Program-made: the position numbers and the translations under genes
The notes under the pieces: generated by a model
The model's input: only the letters and a program-made list of their open reading frames with translations
Told to the model about the DNA's origin: nothing
Databases searched by the model: none
Shown: piece by piece, positions 1 to 5,192 of the stretch
How the letters are laid out: every line of letters starts with the position of its first letter
Position numbering within the stretch: position 1 is the first letter of the stretch
DNA from: Afipia sp.
GTDB lineage: Bacteria > Pseudomonadota > Alphaproteobacteria > Rhizobiales > Xanthobacteraceae
DNA length: 10,176 nt
NCBI GenBank assembly: GCA_020056155.1
Contig: JAGVII010000569.1
Coordinates: 1-10,176, forward strand
Reading direction: 5' to 3'

Positions 1-4
1 CGAC

Positions 5-430
5 TTGAACGCCAAACGCAAAACCCGCGCCCAGCTCGAGGCCGCATTACAGGCTGAGGGCGCGGCGCGCATCGAGCTTCAGCAGCTGCTCGACAGTCGC
101 ATGGCAAACTTCAAGACCGCACTCGGCGAATATGAGGCTGCGCGCAAGGCAGTCGACGAACTCAAGGAGCGCCTGTCGCTTTCAGAGGCCGAAAACCAGC
201 GCATGCGCGGTTATCTGGCGCGCGTCCAGGAGGACGACGTTGTTCGGGAGGAGCTGGTCACTGTTGGCGAACCGGACGGCGAGGCGCGGCTTGTGTCGAA
301 GCGAAAGCCGACAGTTTTTCATGAGCCGAATGGCTACCGCGAAGACGGTCGCGCGGGCTGCAACACCATGGCTATGGCCTATGACCGCGATCTTTCGCGG
401 CCGGCGCGGAAACACTGGGTGACGTACTGA
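5..430 (+). CDS. Hypothetical coiled-coil phage protein (start uncertain)
   Basis: I do not recognise a family. The product is 141 residues if translation begins at the TTG at position 5. The frame stays open to the window edge, so the true start may lie upstream. Residues ~8-78 are rich in Ala, Glu, Gln, Leu and Arg with heptad-like spacing, which suggests a long helix or coiled coil. The C-terminal ~60 residues are less regular and end in HWVTY; there is no signal peptide or membrane segment. The stop overlaps the start of the next gene (TGATG at 428-432), so the two are probably translationally coupled. Coupling to a Tad2-family gene suggests an accessory or host-takeover role, but that is inference only. 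Confidence 0.6.
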   Translation: MNAKRKTRAQLEAALQAEGAARIELQQLLDSRMANFKTALGEYEAARKAVDELKERLSLSEAENQRMRGYLARVQEDDVVREELVTVGEPDGEARLVSKRKPTVFHEPNGYREDGRAGCNTMAMAYDRDLSRPARKHWVTY

Positions 431-768
431 TGCAGGAAGTAAACATCTCGTTCAGCGATGCGCTGAAATTCCTCAAAGCCGGTCGTCGGCTAACCCGCCT
501 CGGATGGAACGGAAACAGCGGAAAGCTGGAATCCGGCGAGGTTATGTTTATCGTGCTGATGCCGCGATTGGAGCTGCCTCCCTTCAACACTCAAGGGACA
601 GAGCGCAAGGTCAACGATCGCACCGCCAAATGGATCGGCGAAGACCAGCCGCTCGATTGCCAGCCCTACATTGCGATGTACACTGCGAGAAAGCAGTGGC
701 AGCCCGGTTGGCTCGCGTCGCAGGCGGATTTGCTTGCCGACGACTGGGCCTGCCTCGCTGACTGGTAG
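430..768 (+). CDS. tad2: DUF2829 protein, Thoeris anti-defence Tad2-like
   Basis: This is a 112-residue small cytosolic protein. It shows the DUF2829 landmarks: an N-terminal helix with FSDALKFLKAG (residues 8-18), the RLGWNG motif (23-28), a hydrophobic strand (39-44), PYIAM (79-83), and a C-terminal GWLASQADLLADDW block (93-106). In this family, Tad2 proteins bind and sequester cyclic ADP-ribose-type signals made by Thoeris TIR proteins. Some members also bind CBASS cyclic nucleotides. That activity is known for characterised members and is inferred here from the motifs. The segment at residues 48-75 between the core strands carries a longer loop than the shortest family members. The start overlaps the previous stop (TGATG), and GGGTGA at 417-422 is a suitable ribosome binding site. 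Family call is fairly secure; ligand and target system are unknown. Confidence 0.82.
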   Translation: MQEVNISFSDALKFLKAGRRLTRLGWNGNSGKLESGEVMFIVLMPRLELPPFNTQGTERKVNDRTAKWIGEDQPLDCQPYIAMYTARKQWQPGWLASQADLLADDWACLADW

Positions 769-773
769 TCCCT

Positions 774-788
774 GCCGGCGCCGCCGGC
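774..788. other. Short GC-rich hairpin between Tad2-like and KOW genes
   Basis: The sequence GCCGGC-GCC-GCCGGC forms a six-base-pair all-GC stem with a three-base loop, beginning five bases after the tad2 stop. No T-run follows on either strand, so it is not a standard intrinsic terminator. It could slow decay or modulate read-through into the KOW gene, which has a weak ribosome binding site. This could be chance in GC-rich DNA. Confidence 0.25.
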
Positions 789-806
789 GTCAGTTGCGTG
801 TAGCGT

Positions 807-1196
807 ATGAAGACCACCGTCCGTGTGCTGCGCGGCCGCCACCGCGGCCGCACTGGCTGGATCTCCGGAGATCTCGAAAGCCGATGCGCGCGCGGCATCA
901 CGAAAGCGATCGTGAAGCTGTCTGACGACGTCGAGCTGCTCGAGATGGCGAACCTCGAGGCCGTGGCCCAGCTTGGCCTTTTCGCGGATCCACAAACAGA
1001 AACGCCGCCGGCCATGGGCCAGCGGCGTTCTGATATTGTCGGGAATGCGCGGATTGACGCCCGGTATTCTTTTGCGCCTTCAGCCGTGCAAATACTTCAG
1101 CACCGCCACCACCGCGCCAATTACAACGCAGGCCAGCGTGATCGCGCCGGCGATCTTCGTTCCAAGCCAAATGACCCCTTTGGCCTGGATCAGTAG
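807..1196 (+). CDS. Small KOW/SH3-like protein with doubtful C-terminal extension
   Basis: The open frame gives 129 residues, but only the first ~64 look like a normal protein. Residues 4-20 (VRVLRGRHRGRTGWISG) match the KOW-type pattern of a strand, a basic turn with Gly, and a strand. A further strand (ITKAIVKL, 31-38) and a helix (ELLEMANLEAV, 43-53) follow, giving a compact SH3-like fold typical of nucleic-acid or ribosome-associated proteins. From about residue 65 the frame passes through a strong hairpin (1001-1029) and then 117 bp antisense to the holin-type gene. That tail is low-complexity, basic and unlike a folded domain, so it may be read-through or the result of a lost or frameshifted stop. 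No good ribosome binding site is visible before the ATG. Confidence 0.55.
   Translation: MKTTVRVLRGRHRGRTGWISGDLESRCARGITKAIVKLSDDVELLEMANLEAVAQLGLFADPQTETPPAMGQRRSDIVGNARIDARYSFAPSAVQILQHRHHRANYNAGQRDRAGDLRSKPNDPFGLDQ
1001..1029. terminator. Hairpin at convergence of accessory and late operons
   Basis: AACGCCGC at 1001-1008 pairs with GCGGCGTT at 1022-1029. After one mismatch (1009/1021), GGCC at 1010-1013 pairs with GGCC at 1017-1020, leaving an ATG loop. On the leftward strand the stem is followed by TTTCTGTTTG, a fair U-rich tract, and it lies about 50 bp beyond the holin-type stop codon. It therefore best fits as the terminator of the leftward lysis/late transcript. On the rightward strand the trailing sequence is not T-rich. 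It lies inside the extended KOW reading frame. Confidence 0.65.
1043..1073 (+). terminator. Possible rightward terminator hairpin
   Basis: GAATGC (1043-1048) pairs with GTATTC (1064-1069) using one G-T wobble. GCG (1049-1051) pairs with CGC (1058-1060), with a three-base bulge, and TTTT follows at 1070-1073. The orientation suits termination of the rightward accessory transcript just before it would run into the holin-type gene. The stem is modest, so this is a tentative call. Confidence 0.3.
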
Positions 1197-1316
1197 CGTG
1201 TAGACGTCATCGAGCTTCTTCTCGATCGACCCCAGCCGCTCCTCGGTCTTGGTCTCTTTCTCCTCGAGGATAGCGACCCGCTCGTTGGTGGTCGCCAGGC
1301 GCGGACGCGTAGCCAT
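1080..1316 (-). CDS. XhlA-like holin-type protein (coiled coil plus one membrane helix)
   Basis: This is a 78-residue protein with a charged helical stretch (residues ~10-42, rich in Glu, Lys and Leu with heptad spacing) and a single hydrophobic helix (about 53-74, GTKIAGAITL to AVLKYL). This layout matches XhlA/haemolysin-like holin accessory proteins, which sit in the inner membrane and help release or activate the endolysin. ATG at 1316 is chosen over upstream starts because those would overlap the o-spanin gene; the o-spanin stop (TAG 1320-1318) is only one base away. It is the last gene of the leftward lysis cassette, followed by the hairpin at 1001-1029. Its 3' 117 bp lie opposite the doubtful tail of the KOW frame. 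A general membrane-anchored phage protein is the alternative. Confidence 0.7.
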   Translation of the reverse strand: MATRPRLATTNERVAILEEKETKTEERLGSIEKKLDDVYTLLIQAKGVIWLGTKIAGAITLACVVIGAVVAVLKYLHG

Positions 1317-1317
1317 C

Positions 1318-1620
1318 CTAGTTATCCCCATGGCCGGCATACTCCTGGCGTAGATCGCGGACGCAGGCCTTCCCTGCCTTGATCCGCTCATTGGCGACGA
1401 TCAGCGCGGCTTCATCCTTCACGAAAGCATCGTGCGCATCATCATCGGGCCCGACGTCCGGCATATCGACCGGCTCGAGGATCTTCTCGCAGATCTCCGG
1501 CAACGCGACCTGCAGCGGCGGCGGCAGTTCAGCGAATTTGCTGGCGCAGCCGCAGAGCATCAGCCCCAAGACGACAGGCGCCAGGCGCGCCGGCCACGGT
1601 AACGGGTTTTCGCTTCGCAT
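1318..1620 (-). CDS. Rz1-like o-spanin lipoprotein
   Basis: This is a 100-residue lipoprotein precursor. After a short N-terminus, a hydrophobic stretch (residues 12-22) leads into a lipobox LCGC with Cys25 as the lipidation site. ELPPPLQ and PDVGPDDD give a Pro/Asp-rich periplasmic part, and the C-terminal half (about 66-96) is helical. O-spanins sit in the outer membrane, bind the i-spanin across the periplasm and fuse the two membranes in the last step of lysis. The start is ATG 1620, supported by AGGTGG six bases upstream. It overlaps the end of the i-spanin gene by 92 bp in another frame, the classic Rz/Rz1 arrangement. The same frame stays open upstream only because it shadows the i-spanin gene. 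Confidence 0.8.
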   Translation of the reverse strand: MRSENPLPWPARLAPVVLGLMLCGCASKFAELPPPLQVALPEICEKILEPVDMPDVGPDDDAHDAFVKDEAALIVANERIKAGKACVRDLRQEYAGHGDN

Positions 1621-1990
1621 AATCGGCCACCTGTTTCTGCAATGATTTCGAGAGTTGCTCGAGGGACTGGATTTTCGGTTGGTATTTCTTGGTGAGGTCT
1701 TCCGCGATCTGATCGTCGCGGGCCTTGCTGGCGATCGCCGCCAGCCTCTTGTCGTCGGCGTAGCGCTGCGCCCAGCGCTCCTCGACGACGCCGTCGCGCC
1801 AGATCCACATGGCGATCGTCGCCACGATCGCCACCAGGACCGCGACGCCGGGCCGCGTCTGCAGCATCCTCCGGATGATGCCCGCGATCGCTCGGCCGAC
1901 CAGAACGGCCGTCGTCGGAAACGCCACACAGAAAAAGACTGTGCCGGCGAAGCCGAACGTGGCGATCAGCCACCAGATCCAGGCGCTCAT
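1529..1990 (-). CDS. Rz-like i-spanin with two predicted membrane helices
   Basis: This is a 153-residue inner-membrane protein. Residues 4-31 form one long hydrophobic segment and 48-64 a second (VAVLVAIVATIAMWIW). A charged, helical periplasmic coil follows (about 70-127, with EQLSKSLQKQ near its end), then a Cys-containing tail. Rz proteins normally have one N-terminal anchor and a coil that binds the o-spanin; the second helix is unusual and would place the N-terminus differently. Its ATG overlaps the endolysin stop (ATGA at 1990-1987), and its 3' end contains the o-spanin start in another frame. Role is inferred from position, coil and nested lipoprotein gene. A holin/i-spanin hybrid is an alternative reading. 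Confidence 0.72.
   Translation of the reverse strand: MSAWIWWLIATFGFAGTVFFCVAFPTTAVLVGRAIAGIIRRMLQTRPGVAVLVAIVATIAMWIWRDGVVEERWAQRYADDKRLAAIASKARDDQIAEDLTKKYQPKIQSLEQLSKSLQKQVADYAKRKPVTVAGAPGACRLGADALRLRQQIR
1627..1632 (-). promoter_or_regulatory. Ribosome binding site of the o-spanin gene
   Basis: On the leftward strand this reads AGGTGG, six bases before ATG 1620. It lies inside the i-spanin coding sequence and decides the o-spanin start, because the same frame is open for another ~300 bases upstream. Confidence 0.65.
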
Positions 1991-2907
1991 ACCGGCACCG
2001 CCACGCCGAGATCCAGCGCATCGACCGCCTTCGCCCGTTTCCAGTTGGCATAGAAGCGCCAGGCGAGACCACCGATCGTCAGCACGGCGCCGATGATCAC
2101 CAGGACCAGCACCACATTCGCAATGATCGAGCTCGTGGAAGAGAGCGGCGTCAGAGCATCCTGCGTCTGCTGCAGCGTGCTGGTGAGGTCGGCGCTGGTC
2201 GCCGACTGCAGGCCGCCGGCGCCGGCGCCCGATGCCACACCCACGCCGGATGCGAGATCGCCTGCGGCCGCGCTCGGCGGCTGCTTGGCGTTCTCGATCT
2301 TCGCCTTCTGGTGCATGCCGTCGACGTAGACCGGCTCCGGGCCGACGCTGCCGGTTGCCCAGGCCTGTCCCACCGCCCTAACGTTCGCCACGCGAGCCAG
2401 CCAGCCGCGGCCGAACTTGCGATAACCCTTGAGGGCCTGCAGGAAGGCGATGCGCCTATCGCAGATTGCGGCGATCAGCTGGTCATTGTCATTTACGGCA
2501 GCGAGCGCATCGCGCGTGCCTTCGCCGATATGACCGTCGATCATGCCGCGATAGAGGCCCATCGCGGCGAGCGCGCGCTGAAGCCATTTCACCGACTGAA
2601 CCGGTCCGGAATTCACCGCGCCGTCGAATACGACATAGTCGACGCCGTCCGGCAGCTCATCGCCGGCGATCGCATTCCAATATTGACGGCGATAGAGCGA
2701 GTCCCGCTCGGCGATCCAGGAGGCGGACCCGAGCATCTGACGCGTCAGCGCCTGATGCGGCAGGCCTCGGCGGTTACGATCGGCGTCATAGACGCGCTGG
2801 GTGATGCCATTGAGCGTGACGCCGCCGGGATCGTCCGGATCGTTCGAATAGCCGCCCTCGTGCACGAGGGCGCGCGTCAACGATTCCGAAAACCGGTTCT
2901 CTGCCAT
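1987..2907 (-). CDS. GH108-type endolysin with C-terminal membrane anchor
   Basis: This is a 306-residue peptidoglycan hydrolase. The N-terminal domain (about 6-95) carries the glycoside hydrolase 108 signature HEGGYSNDPDDPGG at 16-29, with Glu17 the expected catalytic acid of muramidases in this family, followed by TLNGIT. Residues ~98-185 (FDGAVNSGP through the WLARVANVRAVG region) match the peptidoglycan-binding domain usually paired with GH108. A Gly/Ala/Ser-rich linker (about 210-245) leads to a strong membrane helix at about 261-285 followed by WKRAK, a positive stop. There is no N-terminal signal peptide. A C-terminal anchor is not typical of soluble endolysins. ATG 2907 has GGGG about ten bases upstream. 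It lies 75 bp downstream of the propeller gene and is coupled to the i-spanin by ATGA. Confidence 0.88.
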   Translation of the reverse strand: MAENRFSESLTRALVHEGGYSNDPDDPGGVTLNGITQRVYDADRNRRGLPHQALTRQMLGSASWIAERDSLYRRQYWNAIAGDELPDGVDYVVFDGAVNSGPVQSVKWLQRALAAMGLYRGMIDGHIGEGTRDALAAVNDNDQLIAAICDRRIAFLQALKGYRKFGRGWLARVANVRAVGQAWATGSVGPEPVYVDGMHQKAKIENAKQPPSAAAGDLASGVGVASGAGAGGLQSATSADLTSTLQQTQDALTPLSSTSSIIANVVLVLVIIGAVLTIGGLAWRFYANWKRAKAVDALDLGVAVPV

Positions 2908-2982
2908 GTGATTGCCCCATGCTTGATGTCAGAGCTGCAGCCCCTCGAACGCGGGCTGGTCAGTCCTGATTGTGTGATTTGG

Positions 2983-4200
2983 CTAGTAGCGGTTGTAGAA
3001 CGGGCTGGTTGTGAGCTGCGGATCGAGATCGAAGCCGTAGCCAGTCGCCGCAATGTACGCAGCGATCGAGCCGAACGGCGGGCAGAACACGCGGCCGTCG
3101 CGCATGGTCAGAGCACCATGAAACGCCCCGGCCCCCGGATATGTGCCGGGCGGCATCACTGTCGTATCGGTGACCGGGTCGTAGATGCGCGCCGAGGTCG
3201 ACGTATAGGGCATCACCCAAACCCGCCCATCCGGCAAAAGCGTGCAGCCGATAAAACCCGCGATTCCCGCCGTGCCCCAGACACCACTCGGCGTCATGAT
3301 TGTATCCGTCGCCGGATCCCAGATGCGTGGAGCGGCGGATTTGTGCGGCGAGCAAAATACCCTGCCGTCGGGCAACAGCGTGCCGCCAACAAATCCCTCG
3401 AGACCGGGGAATGTCGCGGTGGTCATCGTGACGGTGTTGGCCGCCGGATCGTATATCGCGGCATGGATCGCGTTGTGCGGGATGCAGAACACCTTTCCGT
3501 CCGACAGAAGCACCGCGCCGCAGTAGCCGTAATTCCCCGGAAAACCGGGTACGGTTGTTACGGTATTCGTCACCGGATTATAGATGCGCGCAGACGTCGA
3601 CTGATGCGGCACCATGAACACGCGCCCGTCTGGCAAGAGAACGCCGCCTGAATGCTGGTCACCGCCTGGGAACGTGCCGCCCGGCGTTGTCAGGCTCTCC
3701 TCCCGGGGATCGAAGATCCGTGCGCTCGTGCTGTTCGATGGGATGACATAGACCCGACCATCGCGCATCAGCACTGCGCCGTTAAATGATCCCTGCGCGC
3801 TCGGATAGATCCCGTTCGGCGTGACGAGGTTTTGGGTCGAGGGATCGTATATGCGCGCTGTTGATGTCGTGTGAGGCGCAAGGAAAATGCGGCCATCAGC
3901 CAATTGAATAGCGGTCGAATAGGAAAAGCCACCGGGGCCGGGATAGGATCCGGGGATATTGATTTTTGCACCGGACGGGAATGGAAGATCGCGGCACCGG
4001 GCAATCTGCGCGTCCAATGCGGCCTTGAAATCTGTCCAGCCCGCGCCGACTTGATTATTGGGACCGTTCCATTTTGGGAAAACAATCGGGAAACCGCTGC
4101 TCGGCGGCGGCGGCGGCGACGAAGCCAGTCCGTCCACTGCTGTCGCGATTTTCTGATCGATGGCTTGTTCCAAGGCGCCGCACGCTTCGATAAAGTTCAT
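2983..4200 (-). CDS. Seven-repeat beta-propeller tail-associated protein
   Basis: This is a 405-residue protein. The N-terminal ~80 residues contain a helical start, a PPPPP linker (29-33) and a Trp-rich segment (FPKWNGPNNQ, WTDFKAALDAQ). After that come seven repeats of 43-46 residues, each built as PG-x-hydrophobic-LPDGRVF-x-PH-STSARIYDP. The DGR/DGK cores fall at residues 102, 147, 191, 234, 278, 324 and 368. Seven evenly spaced four-strand-sized repeats indicate a seven-bladed propeller related to kelch-like folds. The last repeat has a degenerate outer part. There is no signal peptide. ATG 4200 is chosen because translation upstream would cross the rightward gene at 4229; AAAGAGA lies about nine bases before it. 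Position after the fibre genes and before lysis suggests a virion tip or receptor-binding role, possibly glycan binding; this is inference. Confidence 0.8.
   Translation of the reverse strand: MNFIEACGALEQAIDQKIATAVDGLASSPPPPPSSGFPIVFPKWNGPNNQVGAGWTDFKAALDAQIARCRDLPFPSGAKINIPGSYPGPGGFSYSTAIQLADGRIFLAPHTTSTARIYDPSTQNLVTPNGIYPSAQGSFNGAVLMRDGRVYVIPSNSTSARIFDPREESLTTPGGTFPGGDQHSGGVLLPDGRVFMVPHQSTSARIYNPVTNTVTTVPGFPGNYGYCGAVLLSDGKVFCIPHNAIHAAIYDPAANTVTMTTATFPGLEGFVGGTLLPDGRVFCSPHKSAAPRIWDPATDTIMTPSGVWGTAGIAGFIGCTLLPDGRVWVMPYTSTSARIYDPVTDTTVMPPGTYPGAGAFHGALTMRDGRVFCPPFGSIAAYIAATGYGFDLDPQLTTSPFYNRY
3022..3951 (-). repeat. Seven tandem protein repeats (propeller blades)
   Basis: Within the propeller gene, residues about 84-393 contain seven units of 43-46 residues sharing the D-G-R/K core and the x-R-I-Y-D-P closing motif. 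Spacings between successive DG pairs are 45, 44, 43, 44, 46 and 44 residues. The repetition is clear in protein but diverged in DNA, so it is an old structural repeat and not a recent tandem duplication. Confidence 0.8.
4165..4194 (+). promoter_or_regulatory. Possible sigma70-like promoter for the secreted moron
   Basis: TTGTTC at 4165-4170 and GATAAA at 4189-4194 are separated by 18 bp, ending 34 bp before ATG 4229. The pair lies inside the 5' end of the leftward propeller gene, the only place a promoter for this isolated rightward gene could be close. Match to consensus is partial, so the call is tentative. Confidence 0.25.
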
Positions 4201-4228
4201 GTGTCGATTCTCTTTCAGGTCAACTTCG

Positions 4229-4534
4229 ATGAAGATTGCAGTGATGTTCGCGATTGCTGCTATCTGCCTTGCAGCTTTCGTCGCGGCGTCTCGTCCGGGA
4301 AGCGAACCGGATTTCACGAGAGAGGTGCGACTCGACACGATCGGGACGATGGGGTTCAACATCCGGAGGACCATCGAAAATCGCGTTGTCGGATCGCCGG
4401 ATCCGATCCTGACGGCGAGAGAAAGCCTCAGCGCTCAGACCGGGCTTTGTCCGCGAAAATACGAGCTGCTCAAGATTACGATTGTCAGCGAACCGCCGAC
4501 GCTGACCTACGAGGCGAGTATCCGCTGCTGGTGA
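4229..4534 (+). CDS. Small secreted protein, moron candidate
   Basis: I do not recognise a family. The product is 101 residues. It has a clear signal peptide: Lys2, a hydrophobic core MFAIAAICLAAFVAA (6-20), and probable cleavage after Ala20 or Ser21. The mature part of ~80 residues is polar, with two cysteines (Cys74 and Cys100) that could form a disulphide in the periplasm. ATG 4229 is chosen because the signal peptide begins there; AGGT lies about nine bases upstream. An upstream in-frame ATG at 4160 would bury the signal peptide. It runs against the leftward late operon, starting 28 bp from the divergent propeller start and ending with TGA one base from the convergent tail gene's stop. 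Such placement suggests lysogenic conversion, superinfection exclusion or lysis timing, but no function can be assigned. Confidence 0.7.
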   Translation: MKIAVMFAIAAICLAAFVAASRPGSEPDFTREVRLDTIGTMGFNIRRTIENRVVGSPDPILTARESLSAQTGLCPRKYELLKITIVSEPPTLTYEASIRCW

Positions 4535-4535
4535 G

Positions 4536-5192
4536 CTACGCAAACGCCGCGAGAACCATCGCAGCGCGCGTCCCGGCGGCATTCAAGGCCGTAACGCTAA
4601 TCGAACCTGCTGTGGCCGTATCGGCGCCCGAGGCCGTCCATATGCTTGCCGAAGCGTCGCTCCGCTCGGTCATGTTCGTCCAGGTCCAGGATGTGACGCT
4701 TTCCCCGCCAGCGATGCCTACGCCGAACCCAAGGGAAGGTACCGTCAGCGATTGCGTGAACGGCGTGGCGTTGTCGCCCTTGGTATCCGATGCCGTCGTG
4801 CTGGACAGCCCGGTCGCGTTCCAGATTACGATCTTTGCGCCCGTTGTCGTCGCCGCCATATTGACAACGATCGTCGCGGTCGTGCCGCTAGCAACGGTCA
4901 ATGCGAACAGGCAAACAACGCTGGTCGCGGTCCCTTCCGCAAGCACCTGAGAGCCGACTTGCGTTGCGGCGTTGCCACCGATTGTCACAGATGAAATCGG
5001 ATTAGGCGACCAAACGCCGCTGCCTTTTGATACGCACACGCCGACGATAACAAGCCGATCGGCTGCTGCAGCTCCGATTGCTGCGCTGGCAAAAGATGGT
5101 GACGCTGATCCGCTCGTGTCCTCAAGGTGAGTGACGTAACTGAGAACGGCGGGCGCTTTCCGGGAAAATAAAATCGGAAATGGGAACGTCAT
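4536..5192 (-). CDS. Small beta-rich tail/virion protein
   Basis: This is a 218-residue protein rich in Ala, Gly, Ser, Thr and Val with alternating hydrophobic strands, for example ISSVTIGGNAATQVG (about 65-79) and ATIVVNMAA (about 106-114). It ends in MVLAAFA. The pattern fits a beta-sandwich structural protein of the kind found among phage tail genes. I cannot name a family. ATG 5192 overlaps the preceding fibre gene's stop (ATGA at 5192-5189). No separate ribosome binding site is visible, so translation is probably coupled to the upstream fibre; this also argues against upstream in-frame starts. Its stop (TAG 4538-4536) lies one base from the stop of the convergent secreted-protein gene, leaving no room for a terminator. 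It may be a fibre tip, decoration protein or fibre chaperone. Confidence 0.65.
   Translation of the reverse strand: MTFPFPILFSRKAPAVLSYVTHLEDTSGSASPSFASAAIGAAAADRLVIVGVCVSKGSGVWSPNPISSVTIGGNAATQVGSQVLAEGTATSVVCLFALTVASGTTATIVVNMAATTTGAKIVIWNATGLSSTTASDTKGDNATPFTQSLTVPSLGFGVGIAGGESVTSWTWTNMTERSDASASIWTASGADTATAGSISVTALNAAGTRAAMVLAAFA

Noticed and set aside
2938..2958. Hairpin CAGCCC/GGGCTG in the 75-bp gap before the endolysin
   Set aside because: Six base pairs with a nine-base loop and no T-run on either strand. Weak, and likely by chance; nothing else is seen in this gap.
2311..3651. Long rightward open frame (446 residues)
   Set aside because: It is antisense to the endolysin and propeller genes. 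Its product is very rich in Arg, His and Ala with no domain, as expected for a shadow frame in GC-rich coding DNA.
3871..4950. Long rightward open frame (359 residues)
   Set aside because: It spans the propeller 5' end, overlaps the secreted gene in another frame, and lies antisense to the tail gene. There is no coherent domain; the signal-peptide gene at 4229 is the better reading here.
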